This document shows positions 50,564 to 60,687 of a stretch of 64,000 bases of DNA, piece by piece. Below the pieces are notes generated by a model. The model was not told the origin of the DNA. It was given only the letters and a program-made list of their open reading frames with translations, and ran no database searches. Source of the stretch: Nothophaeocryptopus gaeumannii (lineage: Eukaryota; Ascomycota; Dothideomycetes; Mycosphaerellales; Mycosphaerellaceae); the NCBI GenBank assembly GCA_031771865.1, contig JASISA010000040.1:434001-498000 (forward strand), given 5' to 3'. The first letter of the stretch is position 1. Each line of letters opens with the position of its first letter. The position numbers and the translations under genes were made by a program.

Positions 50564-51031
50564 ATGCCTGGCTTTTACCACAAAGTCAACGAGAATCATC
50601 CATACCACAAGTCCATCTTCCTGGGAGTCTCGTTGCTCACGGCGGGATTATGCAGCATGTTTCCGGTGGCCTGTTTCAAGAACTACAGCAGCCAGGAGCG
50701 CCAAAAATTGAAGCGCAAGGTCTCAGACTTGGAGCAGCGCCAGAAGGAAGAGGAGGAGTGGGAGCGCCACCACCGTCCGAGAGTTCATCATCGTTCTTCC
50801 CGCTCACCCCCGCGAACGGCACGTACGCCCCAACATCGACGTCGCCATTCTTCCTCGAGGCCACCGCCGCGTCGCGAGAGCCATCACCGGACATACGGAG
50901 ACAACGACGATCTCGAGATGGACCCATACTCGACCAGACGGCACCCGTCCAACGATCACGACCTGGACCGGGACCGACGACAACGTCATCGCGGGAGAGC
51001 TCCTCCCAGACGGTATCATCACAGCTCCTAG
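50564..51031 (+). CDS. Small single-pass membrane protein with RS-like tail
   Basis: 155 residues, ATG at 50564. A short N-terminus (MPGFYHKVNENHPYHKS) is followed by one hydrophobic helix (about 18-38, IFLGVSLLTAGLCSMFPVACF), a charged coiled-coil-like stretch (ERQKLKRKVSDLEQRQKEEEEWE) and an Arg/Ser/His/Pro-rich tail to the stop. The hydrophobic and coiled parts look like genuine coding. From 50650 on a second frame is also open and runs into the long ORF below, so part of the tail may be a reading-frame coincidence, or the two may share a spliced transcript. No family recognised. Confidence 0.55.
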   Translation: MPGFYHKVNENHPYHKSIFLGVSLLTAGLCSMFPVACFKNYSSQERQKLKRKVSDLEQRQKEEEEWERHHRPRVHHRSSRSPPRTARTPQHRRRHSSSRPPPRRESHHRTYGDNDDLEMDPYSTRRHPSNDHDLDRDRRQRHRGRAPPRRYHHSS

Positions 51032-51177
51032 GAGGGCGTGCTGGCGCCGATGCCGACCTTTTAGCACCCAAACCCGAGCTGGTGCAAAGGTACAAGTGCA
51101 GTCGGAAGGCATCGACAACTGCGCATCTTCGCTCCTTGCTTGCGTCGACTCCAGCACCGATACCCACAACGCACAGC

Positions 51178-53691
51178 ATGCCAACCCCAGAAACGCTGCC
51201 GAAGACGCCAGACTCAGATCACTCTCACATTTCGGCCAACTCCTACTCATCTCTGTCTTCTGGAGACTCGGTGGCCAGCAGCTTTGCTTGGGGTCTACGC
51301 CGCAGCGAGCCAGACCTACGTTTGTTCAAGAAAAAAAGTATACCATCACATCATCTCAATCAAAAGCCGTCGATCTTGAAGCTGCCACCGGAAGACAAGA
51401 AGTCCCCGACTTTCTACCAGCCGAAGGTCGTGGAAGACACTAGTGTTGTTGAATGCACGACCGCAGGTATTCCGCCACCTCCGAGCCCTCAGAAACTCGT
51501 TCTCAATTTTCCAGATAAACCTCGCACAGTGACAGTCAATCAAGGTCTGAAACGTGCTGCATCCATAAAGCTGCCACCACTCAAGAAGCCTTCGCAATCT
51601 GTTTCCACTACAACACGGCCAAGTTTCTCTCGGGCCATATCATCACAGCACATCATACCTTCACCTGTGCCGCCAAACCCGCATCAACGCGCTTCCTTGA
51701 AAGGCCAGCCACGACAGCTTCGCTTCGAGAGCCCGCGCATTCTAGAGACTCCGACAAGAACACCCGAGAAGCCGCTTCCGCCCGTGCCAACACAGAGCGT
51801 TACGATTGCTGCAGGTCATCATCACAAGCACCAAAGGCATTATCACGATGTCACGCCGCCTGAAGACGAGCCGAAGATACCCGGGCGCTCCACGTTCAAG
51901 CATGGTGATTCGTACTTCCATACCTTTGGTCTTGAGAACACATTCAATAAAGAAACCTTTGGCAAGGATTTCATACCTCCGCTGAAGACTCCGGACGTTA
52001 TCGACGAGCGCCGATTCATTGCTAGTCCCGCTCAACCACTTGAAGCTGACTCGGTACTTCACAAGTTCCTCGGACCAGTCACCCTCGTCCGACAAGATAC
52101 GACTCCAATGACGCCCGGCGAATTGGTGGCAACGACGCCAAAGAAAAGAAAGTCCAGCACACTTTTCAGTCTGTTCAGGAAGGCTGCGTTCAAAGACAAT
52201 ATCTTCGATGGATCGCAGAAGAGAAAGGATAAGGCTGCCGCGGAGACACCTGGACCTGAGGCTAACAGTGAGGCGGCAATTCAAGCTACGATACCACTGG
52301 CCAATACAGCGACACCAGGAATAACCGTCAGCTCTCCACATGAGGAAGAAGCCAGAAGCAGGCAAATAAGTGTCCTACCGGAGCTTGCAGCTGCCTTGTA
52401 CTTCACTCGTCCGCGGTTTCGTGGCGGTGAGAGTAGACAGTCGTCGCCATCGCCGCACCCGTCGCCAATGTCAATCTTGGAGGATGAGCCAGAAACACCT
52501 TTGAGTCCCTTTGCGAGCCACTCTCGAGCTCACAATCGATCGTCGTCTGAAGCGCAATCGCCTCTTGCAATACGTATAGCCAGACAGAGAGCCAACCAAA
52601 GGAGCACAAACGATAGCTTGAGGAATGAGAATGAGGGAAAGCCCGGCTTTGCTCTTGCTCTACCTCCTATGACCGTGTCGCCTTTGGCAGATACTCTGCC
52701 TGCGCAAGAGGATTGCCGGATCCATCAATTGTATCCGATCACGCCAGAAGCTCAAACGACCAATACAGTGCATTTTGTTCCTTCTAATGTCAGTGTTGGG
52801 AAAGCTGTGCAAATCGAAAGACAGACATTCATCGACAGAAAGAAGCCAAGCGTCATCAAGAACTTGTTCAACGATATTCGAAGAATCTCTTCATCGCGAC
52901 ACCTCAGCGGTGATGTATCTTCCCCAGAGACCGCTCCTGAGCATCGACGCTCTACTCTGATGTCACGAATATCCCTGCCAACGATCAATCTGCGACCTTC
53001 GAGATCGTCTGAATACGTACGAAATGGCAAACTCGTGCGCAAGTCATCCATAGGCCTGTACCTAGAAGCTGCATCAAATCGCAATGAGGCGAGCAACGGG
53101 ACCAATGAGGTTGTGGAAGAGAAACCCCATGACGTTCCGAAACGTGCCTTCACGGCGGCTGATTTCGAGGTCATGGAATTTGAGCAGACACCCTTCGCTC
53201 AAAGATACTATGACAGCAAACGATCACTCCAGCAAACCATTCGTGGATTCGTGGACGATACTCTGAACGAGGATGACGAAGAAGATGACGAGGTGTTGCT
53301 TGGATTCGAGAACGATGTGCCTGATCACCTTCCAAATTCACCACTCTGTCCGCTCAATCCAAAGCACAAGAGCGGAGGCAAAGCGATATGTCCGCTGCAC
53401 GGCCGGTACAGAAAGAAGAAGCAGCAGGCCGTATCTACTTCGGCTCCGAAGGCTAAGATAGCAATCGTCTTCGATACCCGAGAAGCGGCCGGGAAGGCTA
53501 GAAAAGCAAGCATGGGCAGCGATGGAGCGACCCCGGCTGCCAATGATGAGGCAAATGAGAGAGCGACAAGGGCCCTGGAACATCGGGAGTCCAGAGAATC
53601 GGATCACAGAGGTCGGCGACGCGAGAGAGGAGAGTGTGCCGTCGACATTCGGCAGAGGAGGATACGAAAGAATCGGCGTAGATTGCGGTGA
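51178..53691 (+). CDS. Large disordered fungal protein, function unknown
   Basis: 837 residues from ATG 51178 (MPTPETLPKTPDSD). Mostly disordered: Ser/Pro-rich N-terminus, Pro-directed TP/SP sites, repeated PPLPPVP-type motifs (KPLPPVPTQS), a basic SSTLFSLFRKAAF patch, and a conserved-looking C-terminal part with DFEVMEFEQTPFAQRYYDSKRSLQQTIRGFVDDT and LCPLNPKHKSGGKAICPLHGR, a Cys/His pattern that could bind zinc. The frame is open upstream to 50650 (176 more codons), overlapping the gene at 50564. I chose 51178 because the upstream part overlaps that gene, but an upstream exon is possible. SP/TP density suggests phospho-regulation, possibly in polarity or signalling; this is inference. Confidence 0.6.
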   Translation: MPTPETLPKTPDSDHSHISANSYSSLSSGDSVASSFAWGLRRSEPDLRLFKKKSIPSHHLNQKPSILKLPPEDKKSPTFYQPKVVEDTSVVECTTAGIPPPPSPQKLVLNFPDKPRTVTVNQGLKRAASIKLPPLKKPSQSVSTTTRPSFSRAISSQHIIPSPVPPNPHQRASLKGQPRQLRFESPRILETPTRTPEKPLPPVPTQSVTIAAGHHHKHQRHYHDVTPPEDEPKIPGRSTFKHGDSYFHTFGLENTFNKETFGKDFIPPLKTPDVIDERRFIASPAQPLEADSVLHKFLGPVTLVRQDTTPMTPGELVATTPKKRKSSTLFSLFRKAAFKDNIFDGSQKRKDKAAAETPGPEANSEAAIQATIPLANTATPGITVSSPHEEEARSRQISVLPELAAALYFTRPRFRGGESRQSSPSPHPSPMSILEDEPETPLSPFASHSRAHNRSSSEAQSPLAIRIARQRANQRSTNDSLRNENEGKPGFALALPPMTVSPLADTLPAQEDCRIHQLYPITPEAQTTNTVHFVPSNVSVGKAVQIERQTFIDRKKPSVIKNLFNDIRRISSSRHLSGDVSSPETAPEHRRSTLMSRISLPTINLRPSRSSEYVRNGKLVRKSSIGLYLEAASNRNEASNGTNEVVEEKPHDVPKRAFTAADFEVMEFEQTPFAQRYYDSKRSLQQTIRGFVDDTLNEDDEEDDEVLLGFENDVPDHLPNSPLCPLNPKHKSGGKAICPLHGRYRKKKQQAVSTSAPKAKIAIVFDTREAAGKARKASMGSDGATPAANDEANERATRALEHRESRESDHRGRRRERGECAVDIRQRRIRKNRRRLR

Positions 53692-54065
53692 CTTCATTGG
53701 CTTTGGATGTTGCTCGTGTTGATCCTGAGACTCGAGCATGTGAATGCGAATGTGAATGGAATTCATGATATTACATCGAGTGTCAATCAAGCTCTGTCAA
53801 ATCGCGCACGTGACTGTCTCCACTCTGCATGCCAGGGATGGGTGTGTGAGGACAAGCAGCGATGCCACGGCACATGCTTCGTCCAGCATCTGGCTCTCCT
53901 ATCGCACAAACGATGCGAGGAAATCGTCGCTGTGATACATTTGCGCAGTTCCCACGAATTACATTACTATCCAAAGCTGTAGACTACGCTCACGCGACAT
54001 AGACACGACTGGCGTTTCGTACCTCACCTCACGCGACTCACCCGACCTCAAGACTCAGCTCCAAT
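53692..54065. other. Short intergenic region
   Basis: 374 bp without a gene; promoter of the small acidic protein at 54066. Confidence 0.45.
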
Positions 54066-54475
54066 ATGGCCTCATCGTCCGAGACGCCCATCTCGCCGAT
54101 GAAGACGTCTGCTCCCGAGCTCACGCTGTCTGTTGCGGCAATCAACAACGAGCCTGTCGAGCTTGACAGCACTCCTGCATCGCCGGACAAGGTCCGCCGT
54201 GGCTCCAAGGCGGCAGCACTGGACGCCCTCGATGCCGACAAGAGCCTCAGTCCGGCTGAGAAAGAGGTTTGCCCATATACCATACCTGTCTCTGCAAGCG
54301 CGGGATGCTGACAATGTTGCTACAGCGACGCACGCAACTTCTTCTGAGTCGGAAAGCGGATCCAGCTGTCGTGGTCGACATTCCACTGGAGCCTGGCGCC
54401 GAAGAGCTCGAACAGGCCAGGGCCAAAAGCGACAATGCAGAGGGAGCAACCGCCGTAAAAGGAGACAAGCCGTAG
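54066..54475 (+). CDS. Small acidic protein, unknown
   Basis: Exon 1 54066-54266, exon 2 54326-54475, with a 59-nt intron (GTTTGC donor, GCTGAC branch, TACAG acceptor) in phase 0; product 116 residues. Hydrophilic and probably disordered: SSSETPISPMKTSAPELT at the N-terminus, SPDKVRRGSKAAALDALDADKSLSPAEKE before the junction, then VVVDIPLEPGAEELEQARAKSDN. No signal peptide or membrane helix. The frame stays open over both exons and codon use looks coding, but no family is recognised. The next gene starts 315 bp downstream with nothing else in between. Confidence 0.5.
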
Positions 54476-54790
54476 TCGTACGTACGTATGGAGCGCTTCA
54501 GCCGCGTTGGGGAGGTCCGGTCATCGTCCACAAGCACAGACGGCCTGGCTACCTTCATATGACTGGAATGTCAACACAATGCAGCCAGGTACGGGTGCTC
54601 AGGTCTCGCTCCATTCACCTTCCGGATCCAGTGCTGAAGTTCAAGATGTGTTCTTTGTTGAGTTCTGCAGTCCGTCATTGTCTTGCCGCAAAAGCTACGA
54701 TCGCCGACCACGTACCTTTTCTTTCTTCTCGCTCCCTCACCTGCTATCTCAGTCACGGCCGCGGTAGCTACACACAACGGCATCAAGACG

Positions 54791-57319
54791 ATGTACATCG
54801 ACGATAGGCCACTGTCGACTTTTCGACAGCCCAAGGGCTGGGCGCTGCCAATACCGCTGAAGCCAGGAACTCTGAAGCAGCCACCAATCATCAATGCAGG
54901 CTCGGCATCGTCCTCACAAAGCTCAAGCCCTCGAGGAGCATTAGGACACCCAAATATCTTGATCGCCAAATCATCCTTCTCTTCGCTATCTCGGCATGAG
55001 CAAAACATTCCCCCATTCCAAACCTTTCTTCGACAGACTCCGCCGCTCGAACACGATCCACATAAACCACTACCGCCAGTGCCTATCAGACCCGAGCCAT
55101 CAGTCACATCTCTAGACGATTCTTCTGGCAGACGATCTTCAAGCGTGTACAGTCGTACGCAAAGCCAGTGGGTCTCAAAATCAGACACGCCATGGCAGGC
55201 GGAAGACTTCGAAGGCGATTCGCCTCTCCTGTTGCGGCCCATTGCATACAGCGCCAGCACGCCCGACTTGACCAACAGCGAGGTCCTGCCACAACTTCTC
55301 GAGCCACGGACATTCTCCCTATTGCTATCGTCTCCGACCCTGAGTACTATCACGACGCCCAGCTCGCTCCCTCAATCACGGCCTGCTACCGTTTTGTTGC
55401 CTCCTGCAATGAATCAAGCTGGTGCGAAACAGAAGACAGAGACTATATCGTTGGAAAAAGCAGTGCAGGCGTTGAATGCACTGGGCGCAGCACACTTGCT
55501 TCCCGAAGAACTGCGAGCTCAGGCTGCGGAGAAGGTGAAATCTCCCGGCCATCGACGCATTGAAAGTGCTGAGATCTTCAGCGGAGCTTTCAAGGGGCCC
55601 TTGCCTCAAAGCACAATGCCTCAGATCATGACAGCAACACTGGTCGACAATCAAGGCAGGACACGAGTCCTGTCATCTCCTCTTACACCGCCAGCTTCAA
55701 TCTCCCAGTTTCCAGAGTACCCATTCCCCAATGCGGCTGAGAGCTCCCTGACCTCGAACGCATTCCACGTCGGGCCTAATCCCGTCCGACCTATGGCACC
55801 ACCAGTAGAAGAAAGGAGACGCTCGTCTCTCGAGGAGAGAGGAATGAGCATAGATTTTGCCCAACGTGGGAGGACAATACAGCGAGGGCGACGGAGTCAG
55901 GAGCAACATCTACCAGAAACTCCGAGCCAGTCTCAAGCGTTCCTTGTGAAGTTTCACAGGGATGACAACTCCCGCCTGCTGGCTGAAGAGTATCATACGC
56001 TATTGTGGCAGGCAAGTCAACCCCCATCACAATCTCCTTCAATACGACCGCTGTCAGCAGCATCGGGTTATGATTCCGACGATAGCGTACGAACTCATAT
56101 GAAGATGGTTCCGCAGCCGTTGTTTGCAGGCAAGATGCCGGCGCGAACATCTGGAATTCTACTTCGCAAGGCCAAGAGCCAGGACTCCGTTCTCTCTGAC
56201 AGCTCAGCCGGACGTTCTTCCTCGACTAACTTTCCATTGAGGCTCTCTACCACCTCGCAGGACAATTTCAACCGAGGAAGTGGCGGAAGTACGTCTGGAT
56301 TCATCCCGATATCTCCACCAACCGATCAGCGCCCGAAGTATCCAAAGCCACCTCCGGTTCTCACAGATGAGCCTTTCATCAGACGAGGGACTAAAGGCAA
56401 AGGTTCTGCAAGGTCCAAGAGTCGGGAGTCACAGTTCTATCCGCATGTGATGCGGCGCTCAATCTCGAAGAAGGAAGTCCAAAAACATAAGAAGATGCTT
56501 AGCAACGTACAGGAGACAGTACCTAAAACACCACAACCAGGGCCTGGCAGGCCACTCTTGGCCGCCGAGATCATAGCACAAAAGCTCAAGATCCCTCAAG
56601 GAACACCCGAGACCTCACCACTGAGCTCCGTACCCATCACGCCTTCCACGCCAGCAAGCCATCGGAGAGAACACAGTGACGAGAGCGCCCGATCACAGCC
56701 GTTCAAGACACACTTCTATCAACGTATGGTCCAAGGCGTGATCAAAACAGGACGACATCGCTCTTCCGGCGGAGGGGCAGCCTCCTCAGCACGCTCAATG
56801 AGTCCCTCCACCAAAGCCTCCCTTTCTTCGCCTCACCTCTTTCCCAGCCCATCTCGAGGACAAACTCATCTCGGCTGGTCCGACGTAGCGAAACAGCACT
56901 TCGATCATATCGTCTCTCTTCCCACAACTCCTGGCGGCACGCGCATAACGCATGTAGCGTTACCGGCTCGAGCGCTCGATGAGAGATCGCAAGGATGGAG
57001 GAATGATGCTGGAGTAAGCGAAGAAGCAGATGCGAGTCCCACGACTGCGATGTTCCGAAAGGGTAGTGTTTTTGGCGGGGTTTTGGATAAATGGGCGGAG
57101 GGGAGGGAGGTTCGGAAGGGGGAGAAGAGGAGGGAGGAGATTAAGAGATTGATTAAAGTCGTTCCGAATGTTCCGAATGTTGGGGTCGAAGTGGAAGGGA
57201 GGGATGGGATGGGTCTGAACAGCGCGGGTGAGGAGAGGAGGATTAGTGATGAGAGGAGGAAGGCGAGTGAGAGTGCGAAGAAGTTGCAGAAGAGGTTGAG
57301 TGATTTTGCTTGGGTGTGA
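54791..57319 (+). CDS. Large disordered fungal protein with phospho-site-rich sequence, unknown
   Basis: 842 residues from ATG 54791 (MYIDDRPLSTFRQPKGWALPIPLKPG). The frame is open upstream to 54683 but without an ATG. Strong low-complexity Ser/Pro/Thr content, with islands that look conserved: SLEKAVQALNALGAAHLLPEELRAQAAEKV, FLVKFHRDDNSRLLAEEYHTLLWQAS, GWSDVAKQHFDHIVSLPTTPGGTRITHVALPARALDERSQGW and the end KKLQKRLSDFAWV. Many RRxS-type basophilic sites (RRSSLEERG, RKAKSQDSV). No signal peptide. Together with the genes at 51178 and 54066 it forms a run of disordered proteins on one strand. Function unknown. Confidence 0.65.
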   Translation: MYIDDRPLSTFRQPKGWALPIPLKPGTLKQPPIINAGSASSSQSSSPRGALGHPNILIAKSSFSSLSRHEQNIPPFQTFLRQTPPLEHDPHKPLPPVPIRPEPSVTSLDDSSGRRSSSVYSRTQSQWVSKSDTPWQAEDFEGDSPLLLRPIAYSASTPDLTNSEVLPQLLEPRTFSLLLSSPTLSTITTPSSLPQSRPATVLLPPAMNQAGAKQKTETISLEKAVQALNALGAAHLLPEELRAQAAEKVKSPGHRRIESAEIFSGAFKGPLPQSTMPQIMTATLVDNQGRTRVLSSPLTPPASISQFPEYPFPNAAESSLTSNAFHVGPNPVRPMAPPVEERRRSSLEERGMSIDFAQRGRTIQRGRRSQEQHLPETPSQSQAFLVKFHRDDNSRLLAEEYHTLLWQASQPPSQSPSIRPLSAASGYDSDDSVRTHMKMVPQPLFAGKMPARTSGILLRKAKSQDSVLSDSSAGRSSSTNFPLRLSTTSQDNFNRGSGGSTSGFIPISPPTDQRPKYPKPPPVLTDEPFIRRGTKGKGSARSKSRESQFYPHVMRRSISKKEVQKHKKMLSNVQETVPKTPQPGPGRPLLAAEIIAQKLKIPQGTPETSPLSSVPITPSTPASHRREHSDESARSQPFKTHFYQRMVQGVIKTGRHRSSGGGAASSARSMSPSTKASLSSPHLFPSPSRGQTHLGWSDVAKQHFDHIVSLPTTPGGTRITHVALPARALDERSQGWRNDAGVSEEADASPTTAMFRKGSVFGGVLDKWAEGREVRKGEKRREEIKRLIKVVPNVPNVGVEVEGRDGMGLNSAGEERRISDERRKASESAKKLQKRLSDFAWV

Positions 57320-58123
57320 GTGCGAATGAATGGGTTGGGGGGAAAGAGTTTGGGGATTGGGGATTGGGAATTGGTTATTGGGGATTGGGGATCGGGAAGG
57401 GGTAGTTTTGAACAGACGGGCAATTTCAGCGATGAGAACCTGCGTCGCTCGTTCCCTTCGGAGATTTTTTACCTCCAGAGTTCATTCCTACCGCACGTCC
57501 TCTAGAGCCGAGAGCGTTCTTCCTGATTACGCCATCGCAATCCTTTGAGCGCAATGAGCGTCAAGACATCCAGATCCATCTGGTTCTTCACATTACGGAT
57601 TGTATATGTGTCTCATCTTCCGCGTCTGTCCGATCGATGCTCTGCATACAGGCAGCTCCGGTTGATCCGGGTTTCGATTCTGACTGCGTCGATGGGGCTG
57701 GCCACTTCTGAAACGTGAGGTTGCCATTGCGGCTCGGCCTCAGCATCATGACCAATTTGATCGTCGTGAGCATTCTTCATCGTCGAAGAGGTTACGGCAT
57801 GTCGTGCATGGTGCTTCTAAACGAAAGACTTGTGTAAAGTTGCTTACTCTGCAGATAGCCCTGTAGCAGGCCTGACGACGTGGTCAATGCGTGCATGTGA
57901 GAGCCCAAGAAAATTTGTAGTGGAAGACGAGGAGCAGACGTGGATTTTTTTCTGAACGTCGAAACGAACGCATTTTTTATTATCATCGCATCTGTTTTTA
58001 TTCTTCCCTCAAGAGATTGGCCGTCCGTTCATGAGCTCAATCTCTGTGTGTAAAAACTCCAATCATCATGCCCAAATATGCTCGCTGTACATGGTATCAA
58101 ATAACTCTTTTCAAATTCCTTCT
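57320..58123. other. Intergenic region with a G-rich repeat
   Basis: About 800 bp between the end of the disordered protein gene and the end of the sulfate permease (convergent). Apart from the G-rich tract at 57335-57402 no feature is seen. Confidence 0.5.
57335..57402 (+). repeat. G-rich GGGGATT tandem repeat, possible G-quadruplex
   Basis: Degenerate tandem copies of GGGGATT on the plus strand give about seven G-tracts of three or more with short loops. It lies just past the stop of the gene at 54791-57319, so in its 3' UTR or terminator region. Confidence 0.6.
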
Positions 58124-60687
58124 TCAAACCGGAGGCTTCGTGAAATCTCCATGGTCCCCATGATGATGCTCCGACGAATGCGCCTTCAAATTGTGCACAG
58201 CAGATTGTACGGCGCTCGTGACATCAATGTGGAAGAACGGCCTATTCAGGCCTTGCACAACCGCGACCTTGACATTCTTCGTGCTCGTGTACGCTTGGCT
58301 CTTGTTCAATTGTCGATCGATATCGCTCGAGCTGCTCTCAGATCGGTGAATGCTGTCGACTTCGCGCTGCCCGGTCTCGATATCTTTGCTCGTTGGGGCG
58401 GTGTGTTTCTTTTGGTGATCCTCAGCGGCCGCAGCAGCGGAAGAAGAACCACCAAGTTCGGCGACACTGAAAATCGGTTTCCAGCGGGACAAATCCTCTT
58501 CGTCGCTGTATGATGGGTATCCGAAGCCGGCTGATGCGAGAGCACGTTTCGTCCACCGGTTATTGATGCATGCGAAATGCCATTGTACGCGATCGGGAGC
58601 AGCGTAGCGGTCGAGTTGATTTCGGACGTCGATAAGGTTTTGAATGGATGTGATGTCGACGTTGTTGACGGAAGAGAAGTCGAGGACGATGGCCTTGAGA
58701 GTCGGGCGGGTGTCGTCAACTTTGATTTCCTTGCCTGGCTTCGGGCCCGGGTCGTTCCATGGCCTGTCGCCGGGTCGAGGATAACTGTTTGGGTTCGTGC
58801 GTTGAGTCTCCTTGAAGATGATGTCTACCATGAAGTCGAGGTAATGGTTGGCATTCGGATAGTTGTAGCCTTCTGAGAACCTGTAGATGAAGACACCTGG
58901 ATATGGGTGCTGAGCGCGAATCGACGGGTTGGAGCCGTCGCCGTGGTTGATGGGCAGGAAGACGTTTCGTGCAGTCGTGTTGGGATCGCTGTCGGAGCTG
59001 AGCGCTGTAGTTGCTGGCTTTCCCTCCTCTCCATCGATGAGATGGTCGCCAATGACTGAATGCACCTTGACACGTCCCAGGAATCGACCTTGCGCCTTGA
59101 ATACTCTCCAAAGCAAAAGCGCCATGGACGAAGTGATGGTCACATAAACACCAATCTCGATGGTGGAGAACACGGTGGCGATGACTCCACCGAAGAAGAT
59201 GATGACCTCAATCGGAGACACGCGCCAGAATTGGTAGACCGTGTTTGGTGGTGTAATCAAATCACCAACGGCGTGAATGATGACGGCACTGAGGGCTGCG
59301 TTCGGAATGTAGAAGAACACAGCATTCAGAGCGTAGATGGCGATGAGGACTACAATCGCAGTGATCACACCAGCAAATGGTGTTCGCACACCGGCCTTGG
59401 ACTTGATCGCGGTACGCGAGAAAGATCCCGTGGCTGGATAGGCTCCAAGGAACGGTCCAAGAAGGTTGGACACGCCGATAGCTACCAGTTCCTGAGATGG
59501 GTCAATGGTGTAATTGTTGACTCTTCCGAACGACTTCGAAATCGAGATGTGCTCAATAAGCAGAACGATGACGGATGCGGGTAGTTCGCTGACGAAGAGA
59601 CTGATGACCTCGCTATCGACCCTCGGAACGCCGGCGTCTTGGAAGCCTCGTGGGACGGGTCCGATGATGCTGACTGGGGACTTGGTGTACTTGTGGCCAG
59701 GAAGATGAAGGTTCATCAACCATCCGATCAACGTGTACAGCAGAATGACAAATGCTGTTCGCAGAGTGTTGCAGAAGAACCAGATCTTCTTGCGCTGAGG
59801 CTGTTTCCTGGCGAGGTAGTTGAACGTCGATCGGATGAGGTAGAGCATTAATAGTGCAGTAAGACCGAGAGCGGCGTCGAGCTTGGTGTGTCCAAGATAT
59901 TTGAGGGTATTGATGACGACCAGGTATGTCGATGCGCGCGAGTCGACGTATTTGCTGGAAATTCCCATCAACTTCGGCACTTGTCCAACTGCGATGTTGA
60001 TGGCTGATCCAGTCATGAAAGCAGAGATGGATACGAGCGAAATCAACTCCACAAGCCAGCCGGCACGAATGACACCGATAAAGCACACGATTGCGCCCGC
60101 GATGATTGCCAAAGCAGATGCAACAACATGGCCAGGGATTTCTGGAGCCACCTTTGCGACCTTGAGGACGACGTTTCCGGTGATGGTAGACATGACGGCA
60201 ACGGGCTGTGACACGTTAGCAGAACTCTTTCGGCTGGGCGGTGTGGCACACTTACGCCGATAGTAATGTCCTTGGAAGTTGCGAAGAACCAATAGATCAA
60301 GACACCCATGAAGGACGAGTAGAGGCCGAATTGGACGGGAAGTTCAGCCAGCTTTGCGTAGGCCATGCTTTGAGGAACGACGACTGCGCCAACTGTGATA
60401 CCAGCGACCAGATCTCCGATAAGCCATTGGACGTTGTATCTCAGGATCCATTTGGTGAAGGGGAACAGACTGTGGAAGTAGCGACCGAGTTCTCGTCCAC
60501 TTGGGATAATTGATCGTATCCATTCCCCAGCGGTGGGCTCGTCCTCGACGTAACTGTCGGCGCTGTCCACGGAGAAGACTGACTCCCCGCGAGAGAGCTT
60601 GGAAGTCGGGGTGTCGTTGCGGTATTCCAACTTGATGCCGAGCACTTTAGCCAGTCCATGACCAACTTTGGTGCTTGTTGAAGCCAT
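58124..60687 (-). CDS. SulP-family sulfate permease with STAS domain
   Basis: Exon 1 60256-60687, exon 2 58124-60205, with a 50-nt intron (GTAAGT, CACAG) in phase 0; product 837 residues. After a hydrophilic N-terminus, the sulfate-transporter domain starts at NVQWLIGDLVAGITVGAVVVPQSMAYAKLAELPVQFGLYSSFMG, with ten or more helices and the SulP blocks NLLGPFLGAYPATGSFSRTAIKSKAGVRTPFAG and FFYIPNAALSAVIIHAVGDLI. The STAS domain near residues 615-690 contains KAIVLDFSSVNNVDITSIQNLIDVRNQL. The length and the long segment between transporter and STAS domains match fungal sulfate permeases of the plasma membrane, which import sulfate for Cys/Met synthesis. No regulatory site is assigned. Convergent with the disordered-protein gene. 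Confidence 0.94.

Noticed and set aside
54571..55353. 260-codon minus ORF
   Set aside because: Ser/Gly/Arg-rich antisense of the disordered protein gene; no conserved block.
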